Assembly (NCBI RefSeq): GCF_032362555.1
Contig: NC_083531.1
Span: forward strand, 2,728,001-2,792,000
Origin: Amyelois transitella
Taxonomy: Eukaryota; Arthropoda; Insecta; Lepidoptera; Pyralidae
Direction of reading: 5' to 3'
DNA length: 64,000 bases
Position numbers and translations under genes: made by a program. Below are positions 47,201-57,210 of this stretch, piece by piece; within the stretch, counting starts at the first letter, position 1, and every line of letters starts with the position of its first letter. The notes under the pieces are model-generated. The model was not told the DNA's origin. It searched no databases and saw nothing but the letters and a program-made list of their open reading frames with translations.

Positions 47201-50200
47201 ATAAATTACTTAAAAACTAAGTTTACTGCCGCTTCCAAGGCGTCAGTGCAGAAGAAGCGGTAACAAACTGCACTGCAGCATTTTCATCAACAACGTCAAC
47301 TTCACAATATTAAATTATACTTAGAATAGAATGTGGACGGGAGAATACATTGTTCACGGGAGATTTATATATTTATGAGATTTAATATTGAAAAAAGAAA
47401 AATATATATATATATATTATGGATTGCCAATTTTAAAAAGATTTATGTACAGAGTGTACTGAAATTTTGATTTAAGTTCAAATTAAACTACAATTAATTA
47501 CGAGGTTCCTGTGCCAAGCTCGAGCCAGATGTTTTTATCATTAAGGTAATCATCAGTCCTATAATAAGCCTTCCCACAAAGTACTTTCTTTACATACTCT
47601 TTGAATTTTCGGTAGGGCATATCAAGAACAGACTCCGGCAACCTATTATAAAATCGTATACAGTTCCCCATAAATGATTTACTGACTTTGCTAAGCCTAT
47701 GAAACGGCATGACTAATTTATGTTTATTACGTAAATTTCTTCAGTTCTATCAGTTGTGGCACTAACTTTTTGAAAAAAAGAGGTATTTTTCCTAACATAC
47801 ATTATAAGATCAAAAATGTACTGGGACGTATGTTTATTTTCTTAAAGAGTTGTCTTAACGAGTCTCTTGGTCCTAAGCCGTAAATTGCGCGAACGGCCCT
47901 TTTCTGAATTATAAAAATAGTTTGTATATCAGCCGCGCTACCCCATAAAAGTAGTAGTCTCCTCTCCAGAGACGTTAGGTGGTACCAGGACTAAAGCCAG
48001 GAGGAAGAACATATACATGCACAAATATTGAACGTTCAATAGTGTGGTGGACAGCTCAAACGTCACACGACATCAACCAATCACAGCAAAGAATACGCCG
48101 CGCTTAATCAATAACAGCGAAGACTCTGTGGCGACATCACAAACGTCACACGCCAACAGCCAATCACAGCGCTCAGGCTAAATCGCGATATCAAAGGATC
48201 GGAGCATAAATACAACTTAAGACTCGTCTGTCGTGCGGTTCCCCGGGCATCATATCAGCCTGCAGGAAGATCTTCCCTTAAAGGCGGTCGAGTCCGAATC
48301 CCAGCTCCCGATAAAAATAGAATAGAATACTGCCGTGTGGTTCCCGGAACCAATACAAAAAAGAATAGGACCACTCCATCTCTTTCCCGTGGATGTCGTA
48401 AAAGGCGACTAAGGGATAGGCTTACACACTTGGGATTCTTTTTTAGGCGATGGGCTAGCAACCTGTCACTATTTGAGTCTCAATTCTATCATTAAGCCAA
48501 ATGGCTGAACGTGGCCATTCAAGACTTGTTGGCTCTGTCTATCCCGCAAGGGACATAGACGTGACCATATGTATGTATGTAGTATACTCACTTCACATTA
48601 CTTTTAGGTTTATGCTTGACACTCGTGTTCAGATGCATTTTATACGTAGGCACGTTGTCAAATTGAACGTTACATTCTACGCAGAATGCGTCTTCCGTTC
48701 GACTTTTAATATGTTTCTTTTGTATATGACTACGATGACTTCTTTTTGTTTTGAACGTGATATTGCATATCTTGCAAATGTGGGGCAGGTGTCTCACTCT
48801 GCAAAAGAGGGGTATAGTAATTCGTGTACGTGATGTCTGTAAGATAAAGTACGAGCTAAGCGAACTATTTTCTTTAAAGATTTTATTATTCAACTTGCGC
48901 TGACTGTATGTTAGGGTGGAATGGAACACAATTTAGAAATAGCTATTTTCAACCGAATAAGGTGAAATTTTATATACACGTTAAAAAGGAAAGAGTAACC
49001 TTCATCAAAATTGCAAGATCTTACCTCATATGCCGTTCCAATACACTCTTTTTTAAAGCCACCTTTCCACATATGTCGCATACAAACTCTATGTGTGTTT
49101 TGAAATGCGAGAGGATTTCGACTTTGCACCTAAAACAAAAAAAAAAAAAAATAATGTCTCCTGCTACATACATACATATAGTCACGTCTCTATCCCTTGC
49201 GGGCTAGACAGAGCCAACAGTCGCGAAAAGACTGACAGGCCACGTTCAGCTTTTCGGCACGGTAGGTATATCACGGCGGATTAGAATAGAATAGATTTAT
49301 TTTCAAAATAGTATACAAGGTAGGTATCACTTATTGACGTCACATAACTTAAATCTAATTATAACTACTACCGCTTCCAAAGCGCATGTGTAGAAGAAGC
49401 GGCAGAACAAACTACACTGCAGCATTTTCATTCATTCATCATTTTCTAATTAATTTGACTCCCGGAACTTTTATTAAACAAGAAATTGAAACTTATCGTA
49501 TATTAGGTATGATAAACTAGGCTAAGGCTAACTTAGGCTAAAAACAAAAACCTTTATAAACATAAACTACTTACCGGGATTCCAGAATAACACCGCGTGA
49601 TGTTTTAGTCAGTACAAAAACTTTTTGAGGTTATTCAGACCATAATTAGAACATTAAGTGTATCAATGCCGAATCCCGGAATTTTTGAGGTACAAAAGTA
49701 CGTTCCATACTAACCCAACACCCCAACTTAAGGTAAATATGCATCCGAATATCCGATCTCTGATGATACATACATACATATAGTCACGTCTATATCCCTT
49801 GCGGGGTAGACAGAACCAATAGTCCCGAAAAGACTGAATGGCCACATTCAGCTGCTCGGCTTAATGATGGAATTGAGATCAAAATAGTGACAGGTTGCTA
49901 GCTCATCGCCTAAAAGAAGAATCCCAAGTTTATAAGCCTATCCCTTAGTCGCCTTTTACGACATCCATGGGAAAGAGATGGAGTGGTCCTATTCTTTTTT
50001 TTGTACTGGTGCCGGGAACCACACGGCACCTGATGCTAATACTGTAGTATACTCACTGGAAATGTCTGCCGCAATATCTGCATTCATACGCTCTATCGTG
50101 TTCATGTCTCACGTGTCTCTGAACATATTGCTTCCTTAAGAACTCTTCGTTGCATATTTTACACACATATTTGTACAAGTGCGTACTACAGTGTTTCACC

Positions 50201-53200
50201 AGATAGTTCTTCGCGTCAAATCTTTGGTGACAGGTGTCACATTCATATTTTTTGTTGAACTAAAAATAATAAAACATAAATTTTTTAAATAATTACCTAT
50301 ACTAATATAACAAAGCTGAAGAGTTTGTTTGTTTGAACGCGCTAATCATAGGAACTACTGGTTCGAATTGCAAAAAATATTTTTGTGTTGAGTCGACCAT
50401 TTATCGAGGAAGGCTTTAGGCTATATAACATCACGCTGCAACTTTTAGGAGCGGAGAAATAATGGAAAATGTGAAAAAAAAAGGGGAAAATTATTCATCC
50501 TTGAGGGCTTCAATGATGCCCAAAATAACTATTCCGAACGCGGACGAAGTCGCTGGCGCAACTAATACATACATATAGCCACGTATATACTACACTATAT
50601 CCCTCGCGGGGTGGACAGAGCCTAGCTGTATCGAAAAGACTGAAAGGTTCAGCTGTATGGCTTAATGATGGAACAGAAATTCAAAGTGATAGGTTGTTAA
50701 ATCATCGCCTACAAAATAAGCCTATCCCTAAGTCGCCTTTTACGACATTCGTGGGAAAGATATGGACTGATTCTATTCTAACTAAAGTGCCGAGAACCAC
50801 AATTATAATTTATAATAATAATAATTTTATAATTAACAATATTTTTTTCATTATATGACAGAGAAAGAGTCATATAAGTATTTTATTTAAGTACTATGAC
50901 TTTTCTCTCTCCACTTGGACCAGTTTTATGGCTTCCTCAGCCTTCATTGGTTCGAATATCATGTTTTGTGACGTCCAGCCAGGATTATTCACACTAAATA
51001 TAAACAAAGACTATGGCAAAACCAACAAGTGCCGGTTAGTGTTGCCATATAAAAAATTTAATTACTGGCTAAAATTTTCATATACATATTTTGTTAACAG
51101 GAGTAATATCTTATGCTTGTTCTCCAACGAGTGTCCGATAAATGAAGCCTACGTAAAAATACCAACTTACAATTCGCGAATCAGACAGATGTACAGATTC
51201 ATCTAGACCAAAGTGTCCCAAAGTATTTTTCAGTGAATTATGTTTAGACAATAACTTACATAATAAGATACAGAATGATTTAAAAAAAAAAATTTTTTAT
51301 ACCACCGGGTAAAAAAGAGGGGTTTTGTCAGTTTGACTTGTCTCTCTGTCTGTGTGGTCATAGCTCACAAAAGAATAAAACGATTTGATCAAAGGTGATT
51401 TAAATGCGAGTGTTCTTAGTTTAACACCCAGTGCAAAAAAGAGAAGTCTTATAAGTAAAATTTGTGTAGAGCGTTTCTTTATTATCATAGTTACCAAAAT
51501 AAACTTAAAGTGAAATAATTATGTGACCAACCTTATCATGACTTCTCAAATGTTGTAAATATGTATTCTTATTTGGATACCCAACAATGCATAACTCACA
51601 CTTATACGTCATTTTCACATAATCCTTGGACAACCTCTGTTTCTCTCTAAGCAAATTTAACTCCGAGGACTCTACTGGCACTGTATCATACAAACCGTAT
51701 ATATTATCACCATTCTTGTATATAACTTTATACGGACGCCGGAAGTCTTTCCTCCTGCGTTTCTCTCTTCTTTTAACTTCTTTCTTTTTATTTTCTTCAT
51801 TAAAATCATCCAAATTCAATAAGTCATCGTAATGATGATCACTTTCCTCAATTTCATCTTTGATATTATCAATGTTAGTTATGTTGGCATCGAATAAATT
51901 ATTTAATATTTCTTGTTCTAAATCAACTTTCTCATCCTTAATTTCATTGTTAAGTTTCAGTTCTATTTCGCATTCGTTATTTTGTTCACATTTTAAGGCA
52001 TAAGTCTCCTCTTTGATTGCATCAAAAGCTATATTTTCAACGGTAGCAGTGACAGGAGACTCTGTGCTTTTTTCACAGAAATAGAAATTAGTATCTTGGT
52101 TCAAAACTGATTGTAATGTTGACAGTCTAAAATTGTACTGAAATGTAAAATGATTTACTGTTAGTATTTATAAAGACTGACATGAATCCATGACTCTTAT
52201 CTGAGTCATGAGCATATTTATGCTTATTCACAATTTTTTTTATTGTAGACAATGTGCAAATGTCGTCAATTTAGATTTAAGAAAGTTAAATAATTTTATA
52301 ACCATTGGTAAGGAGAACAGGAAATAAACTTTTGATTATTTCATAAAGTAAGTTTCACACTTACTTCTCGAAGTGTGAAACTTACGTTCTCGGGTAGCCT
52401 CGGTTAACTCTCTGTCTCATCTGTGTGATTTGTCCTGTATACATTAATTTATTTATTACCTGTGTATTCCCATCCAGTGAATTTTCCAAATTTTGCAAGA
52501 TATTCTGAGCTGTAAGTACTTTCTGTTGGAATTTTTCCACCTTTTGCAATAAATTGTGGCATTCCCAACATATTAGAAGATTCTGGAATAAGAAAATAAA
52601 TTATTTATCAATATTAATCCATATAGTTCCATAAGTACAGTAAGTACTAATACTGAAATTATAATAATATAGTAGTTATAATTGGATTTTAGTGATGTGA
52701 CGTCAATAAGTGATACCTTGTATCCAATTTTGAAAATAAATCTATTCTATGCTACCAAAGAGTCTACTGAACTTTAGGCTAGATGCTGATGCTCTTACGA
52801 GGGAAAGTGAGGGAAATAATAGTGAGAAAACTTCTGTATGAAACTGGTCTGGATAAATTGATTTTATTATGGGTTAGGTCCCTATGGTCGCATCATGTAT
52901 TTTTTTTTATTTCTATGTGGAAAATGAAAATTTTATGTTACATCTTGCGCCAAGTAAAGATTTTTTTTTTCTTTCTTTCTCTGCTCAAACGGGAATCGCT
53001 TTAGTCCCTGGGCTCCTCATCAGGGACTTCAGCAACTGGGATTGACGCCAGAATGATGATGAACGTTAAAAACTTACCGCAGACTTATAAACTGGCTTTA
53101 ACTTCCGACAGATTTTCGTAAATAAATATAAATATTTTCCCAATGGAGTAAGAGTCCTGCCTGTTGATAAACAAACTTTGCACATATCATTTATTCCTGA

Positions 53201-53212
53201 TTTGGTGTACAT
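44298..53212 (-). CDS. ZAD-C2H2 zinc-finger protein, gene E (complete)
   Basis: Nine minus-strand exons join cleanly into 584 residues: 53212-53078, 52582-52460, 52137-51532, 50259-50057, 49129-49025, 48798-48592, 46638-46527, 45205-45101 and 44456-44298. Exons 1-2 make the ZAD ([12 protein letters not shown].., then [15 protein letters not shown]). Exon 3 is a long acidic, Asn/Glu-rich linker with a basic patch ([14 protein letters not shown]) that could serve as a nuclear localisation signal, then finger 1. About eleven fingers are seen, and the seventh (CVECNVQF) has HX6H spacing. The exon 3 donor (GTTGGT) is weak but phase-correct. The last five exons mirror genes B and F in size and phase. 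Confidence 0.9.
44505..44810 (+). mobile_element. LINE 3' tail, then SINE-A
   Basis: 44505-44605 is a LINE tail with an inserted GATGATGATG run. 44638-44810 is a 3'-truncated SINE-A. Confidence 0.75.
45312..45575 (-). mobile_element. SINE-A, full length, inside a SINE-B remnant
   Basis: CATACATATGGTCACGTCTA to GGGAACCACACGGCAC. It is flanked by ACTAAATC on both sides (45307-45314 and 45575-45582), a target-site duplication. The flanking SINE-B pieces are 45250-45310 and 45583-45640. Confidence 0.8.
45926..46503 (+). mobile_element. H4 Helitron-like element and LINE 3' tail
   Basis: 45926-46294 (GTTCTCGTGTCACAATGTAC to TGCCGGGTCAGCTAG|T) resembles 29510-29745. 46310-46503 is a LINE tail (+). 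Both lie before exon 7 of gene E. Confidence 0.7.
46833..47095 (+). mobile_element. SINE-C (tRNA-like head)
   Basis: CGATGGCCAAACGGTAAAGG with CAGGTTCACATTCTACCTCGG, followed by the family body (CACCCAATCCAAGATTATGG). Confidence 0.7.
47098..47990 (-). mobile_element. 5'-truncated LINE (GAATTT-tailed), RT C-terminus
   Basis: Minus-strand frames read [19 protein letters not shown] and then [21 protein letters not shown] sequence to [13 protein letters not shown], typical of the C-terminal part of a LINE reverse transcriptase. The 3' UTR ends AATTTGAATTTGAATTTGAA. This identifies the parent of the non-coding fragments at 2564, 6305, 23230 and 63225. Confidence 0.78.
48030..48300 (+). repeat. 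Repeat family R, copy 4
   Basis: GTCTGTCGTGCGGTTCCCCG and GGAAGATCTTCCC as in the other copies. The left part holds two ACGTCACACG.. direct repeats. Confidence 0.6.
48331..48581 (+). mobile_element. SINE-A, full length, next to a splice donor
   Basis: GCCGTGTGGTTCCCGGAACC to ATGTATGTATG. Its 3' end lies about ten bases from the donor of gene E exon 6 (48592) on the opposite strand. Confidence 0.85.
49165..50028 (-). mobile_element. SINE-A piece, LINE 3' end, full-length SINE-A
   Basis: 49165-49265 is a SINE-A 3' piece. 49285-49435 is the AGAATAGATTTATT-type LINE end. 49768-50028 is a full SINE-A bounded by CTGATGATA/CTGATGCTA, an imperfect target-site duplication. Confidence 0.75.
50298..50800 (+). 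mobile_element. Helitron-like H1 element, then SINE-A (-)
   Basis: 50298-50565 is an H1 (CCTATACTAATATAACAAAG to GTCGCTGGCGCAACTAAT, with a decayed CTAG end). 50575-50800 is a worn SINE-A in minus orientation. Intron 3 of gene E has no further coding evidence up to 51531. Confidence 0.7.
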
Positions 53213-53308
53213 TTTAATTTTATTTTAATAAAAAGAACTATTTTTGCAATCCACCGTAATATTAAAATAATATAGGTGTACTTGTTGACATTGACACTGA
53301 TTAGAGAA

Positions 53309-53324
53309 CTATCGATATCGATAG
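53309..53324. promoter_or_regulatory. Doubled DRE-type TATCGATA palindrome upstream of gene E
   Basis: CTATCGATATCGATAG is a perfect 16-bp palindrome about 100 bases upstream of the gene E start codon. A further TTATCGATAA follows near 53371. TATCGATA is the DREF/BEAF-type element of insect housekeeping promoters. Use here is inferred. Confidence 0.55.
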
Positions 53325-54428
53325 CATTTCAATAGTTAACCAACAGCTGGAAAGAAAAAAAACAAACAGTTATCGATAATATCAATAGCCGATTTGGCGC
53401 AATCAAATAACCTATTTAATTTATAGTTTATAGTAGTACAATAGATAGTATTGGCTCTGAATGTCAAGTACATTCGTAATTTTTTTATATATGGGGATAA
53501 CCATTGAATAAATGTAACTATTGATATTACGAAACTACTGACAGATATCTGTGATGATATCGTAGCGGGTATTAGGTTAAGTTTAAAATTTGTTTTATAA
53601 TTAATATTTAAAGTTTTTTATTATTTGTAGATTGTATCGTTTTTAAGTTTCTGCTGAGTCCGGCCCCTAGTATACGGTCCTGTCTCTTAATAGAATACCT
53701 AGCGCCCGGCTATTTTGAAATCGCGGAGTCTTCTATGAATTTCGTTGCGTTTTTGTTCGATAGTTTTTTGTTTCATTCACATTTTTCCATCGATTATTTT
53801 TTATGTTAGTGTATTGTATAAATAGCATCCAATATATATTTATTTTGTAAATCGTATTTTTCTTTACATAAAGTAAAGAAGCAAGTTGCTATAATATGAA
53901 TACTTTTTATAAAAACTAAAAGAAGTAAAATGACAGACAATTGATTGAAATGAGTGAATAACATGTTTTTTAATTAAAATTACAATATTGTTTTTATGTA
54001 ATATTTCAAAGAATACCTATCGGTACCATCGACAGTCAAATGGTCATTCAATATCACTGATTATCTGAGGTCAATTCAATTCAAAATCTTTACAGCATAT
54101 TATAAAATACATCAGTAGGCTATTTGACTGTATTAAAAATATACATTTCTTTTATGTCATCAATCTTAATATTATTTTTTTGGAGCGATTTGTAATAACA
54201 CGAGATAAAAATATTGCATTATTTAAACAAAATCCGTCTCAGAAAATTAGGTTTTTATATGCAGCTGTCACGTGACTAAAACGAACGTGATTGGCTATTT
54301 CTATTATGACGTCAATTATCCATAAACAGACTGTGGATCGTACCGTTCCTTAGCGTTCGCTATTATTTTTCAAGATTTTATAAGTGTTTGATCGCTCAGG
54401 ATTACTCAGATAACATAGGTATTTAATA

Positions 54429-54571
54429 ATGGAAACCAATTCCGCGAAAGCTGACAGTCGAAACCTACCAAAAGTGGACGCAAAATGGTTGGAAGAAGAA
54501 ATCTGGATTGTCTTCTTCAAAGACAATCCAGATTTCTATGCTGCCGAACTGAGGAATGTGAAAATATCAAT
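54429..54571 (+). CDS. Unrecognised coding exon, candidate 5' exon or uORF
   Basis: ATG followed by 47 codons (METNSAKADSRNLPK.., EEEIWIVFFKDNPDFYAAEL) up to an AAT/GTAAGT donor, ending in phase 2. The family is not recognised. If spliced to the TACAG acceptor at 55410, the frame runs nine more codons and stops two bases before the ATG at 55438, so it could be an upstream ORF of that gene. It contains a 17-bp perfect inverted repeat at 54498-54536. It may equally be the first exon of another gene. Confidence 0.4.
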
Positions 54572-55437
54572 GTAAGTATATCTTGGTAACCACTGATCTT
54601 AGATCATGATCTGAAACCACTTCTTGCGAATATTCAAACGACGGATTTGCATAGAAAAAAACAGTTTCGTAGGAGATTTTATTGTTGTATTAGTGCATTG
54701 AGGCACTGCTCAACATTTATAGGAACTCATTTTAATAATTTTCACACATATGACGTGGCACAAGTTAAATAAAACAAGAGAAAATCAAAACTTTTCGAAA
54801 CACCAACAAGCTTTGTATGATATTTACACGAAATTTACGTCACTGCGTGCCATGGCCGCCATATTGCTAAAAGTCGCGTTTTGGCGGCATATTTGAATAT
54901 TTCATTTTCTTTTTCGATTTTTTAATAAAATAGCTGTAGCAAAGGCAGAAAAGTATTTTTGTAGGACTCCTTATAAACAAATAAATACCCTAAGATAGTT
55001 TTTAGAACTTTGTCAAATAGCCTGTTGCATTACAGTTACTGCTTATTAATCTAAGCTTAAGCTAACTATCGATAGTCATACTATCGATAGTTTGGCAACA
55101 CTATCTTTTAAGTTTTTTATTAAAATTTCTTTAAGTCGTATATTGACGGCTGTGGATACAGACTATAAGTCCTACCTCTGAATAAAAGATTCAGTTATTC
55201 AGGCGTCCTACTGACCTCAAGTTATCCCCACAAAATCAGTCAAATCTATCTTTTCATTAAATTTTGACATGGCGTCGTTATGTCAAGTCAATAATAAATA
55301 TATAGTTTTGTATTGTATTTTCTGGATTATCGTAATGTTGTCATAAAGTTTATCAATATCCAATGACTTAAAAATATAAATAAATAGAAGAATTACCTAA
55401 TTTCGTACAGAGGCATTATAGATAAGGTGACATAAAA
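54572..55437. other. Intron or intergenic stretch before the HTH gene
   Basis: AT-rich, with two close TATCGATA elements at 55067-55074 and 55082-55089 about 350 bases upstream of the ATG. No repeats from the families above and no coding evidence. Confidence 0.5.
55067..55089. promoter_or_regulatory. Paired TATCGATA elements upstream of the HTH gene
   Basis: Two TATCGATA copies separated by seven bases (TATCGATAGTCATAC..), each inside AACTATCGATAGT-like flanks. A candidate DREF/BEAF-type site. Confidence 0.5.
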
Positions 55438-56271
55438 ATGACGACACACGAAGTACCAGTTATACACCACCAACAAATGCATCATGAAATAGAAGTTCCA
55501 GTTTTAAATTTGTTAGTTCCAATGCATCATCAGCCGCCGCAGCAGGTGATACACGAGTCTCAGATAATACAGCAACAGCAGCACATCCCTGAACCGCCTG
55601 AACAACAACACATCCCCGAGTCCCAGTCACAGCCCCCACCTCAACCCCAACAGCAAACTCACGAAGAGAGAAAGCCTAAATTGGACAAAAAAAAGAAAGA
55701 GGCCATAGACGGACAAGCGCGGGAAATCATATTTAAGGTCATAAAATTTTTCGAAAGTGAAAAACAAAATAGGGGATATGCATTTCCTGTTGAAAATGTT
55801 GTTAAAAGAGCTTGCGCCGCTACTGGGCTGTCGGAGAGTACGATCAAAAGGATCAAGAGAGACGGTTTGCGCGCCGAAGCGACACATACAAAAATGACAG
55901 GTCCGAAGAAGAAAAGAATTAGAAAAACTAAAGTGCAGCTTGATTATTTCCAGTTATGTGCATTAAGAGGTATTGTAAATGGTTATTCTAATAGGAAAGA
56001 GGTGCCAACATTAGGGAAAATATTAGCCGCTGCTAAACATGAACTGAATTACAGAGGGGGGAAAGAATCCCTTAGGCTTATACTGTTGAATAAGCTTGGT
56101 ATTAAGTTTAAAAAATGCGAGAAAAAGAATAAAAAGCCAGTAGAGCCGGCTCCTCAGCAAATGCCTATGCCAAATACAATGCAGCATCCACCAATGCAGC
56201 AAATGAAACCTATGGAAAATCATTGTGTTTACACGAACCTTATGCCACAAGTACCGCCTGTATCATATTAG
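55438..56271 (+). CDS. Transposase-derived helix-turn-helix protein without catalytic domain
   Basis: An intronless 277-residue frame. Residues 1-75 are His/Gln/Pro-rich. 80-90 is Lys-rich. About 94-143 (REIIFKVIKFFESE.., TGLSESTIKRIKRDG) looks like a first helix-turn-helix. About 168-226 (LDYFQLCALRGIVNGY, EVPTLGKILAAAKHEL, GGKESLRLILL, LGIKFKK) looks like a second. This two-HTH arrangement is the N-terminal DNA-binding part of DDE/Tc1-mariner-like transposases common in insect genomes. The usual DDE nuclease domain is absent, and instead the protein ends in a Pro/Met/Gln-rich tail. The clean frame suggests a domesticated DNA-binding protein. Family placement is from memory of the motif, not a search. 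Confidence 0.72.
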   Translation: MTTHEVPVIHHQQMHHEIEVPVLNLLVPMHHQPPQQVIHESQIIQQQQHIPEPPEQQHIPESQSQPPPQPQQQTHEERKPKLDKKKKEAIDGQAREIIFKVIKFFESEKQNRGYAFPVENVVKRACAATGLSESTIKRIKRDGLRAEATHTKMTGPKKKRIRKTKVQLDYFQLCALRGIVNGYSNRKEVPTLGKILAAAKHELNYRGGKESLRLILLNKLGIKFKKCEKKNKKPVEPAPQQMPMPNTMQHPPMQQMKPMENHCVYTNLMPQVPPVSY

Positions 56272-56454
56272 TATATAGCTGTTTTCATATTTATAAGATT
56301 TATAGAAAGATGACAGATGTAAAAGATATGTTAAGTTGGACATTGTAGATGTGGGTTAAAGATTCAATTTGAACTTGAAGGTTTAACATTCAAATTTAGA
56401 TGTAGGCTACAGCATTTAGTTCTCATCCACATCTAATACATGAATGTAATGTCC

Positions 56455-57210
56455 ACATTAACAGGCCTTATTTCCTTAGAGACATACGCCTGCGAAACTT
56501 GCGTCACTAACATCAAAACTGGCACACCAACTAAATGTTACTCAACAAGCCATTAAATGAGTTACGCTCGAAAATCTGTTCGTCCACCGTTTATTGGAGT
56601 GCACCAGAGTAGAGTATGTAGGTCACCACTTTGCTAAACTCAAGTGGCCGTGGGCTAGCGTACTGAGTGGAGATGCTTGACGGAGCAAATCCGTCCTGGA
56701 ATGGCAACCAAGAGCTGGAAAGAGGAATACTGGAAGAACAATAACCAGCTGGTCTGACAACATAAAAAATCATGCTGCGATAACCATATAATCTGGGCCA
56801 GAAAAGCCTTTGATAGAGCTAGGTGGAAAGATAAAGGAGAGGAATATACCCAGGAGTGGGCGAATTTATGCTGAAGAAGAAGATTTCAATTCACACAATT
56901 ATTAGTTTACATGCATTTGAAGTTAAAGCAAACTAAAGAATTAGTGTTTGCTATTTTAAACTTTTGTAAAAAAAGAACTGCCTCCAATCGATAACCTACT
57001 TTTTTGAAGTCAGTTAAATCTCTAAAACCTAAGTGTTACACACTTTCCTGAAAACCGCATCGAAATCGGTTCAGCTAAACGTGAGATAATCGCGGACAAG
57101 CATACATACAGGTCAAACTGACAACCACCTTTTTTTTGTTTTTTTTTAAAAACTAAACCAAGGTGCCTGAGTAGAATCAGGATAGTTGCAAACAAAATAC
57201 AAGAAATCTC
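56455..57210 (+). mobile_element. Decayed LINE C-terminus and an unclassified repeat
   Basis: 56690-56875 decodes, with one stop, to TKSWKEEYWKNNNQLV and ARKAFDRARWKDKGEEYTQE, the usual end of an insect LINE ORF2. 57000-57210 (GAAATCGGTTCAGC, ATAATCGCGGACAAGC, CAGGTCAAACTGACAACC) is a repeat also found at 62396-62700. The 3' flank of the HTH gene up to 58100 has no other gene. Confidence 0.6.

Noticed and set aside
50928-51206. 92-codon plus-strand frame in gene E intron 3
   Set aside because: No recognisable domain, no supporting splice sites and an ordinary length for AT-rich intron by chance. Left unannotated, though expression data could change this.
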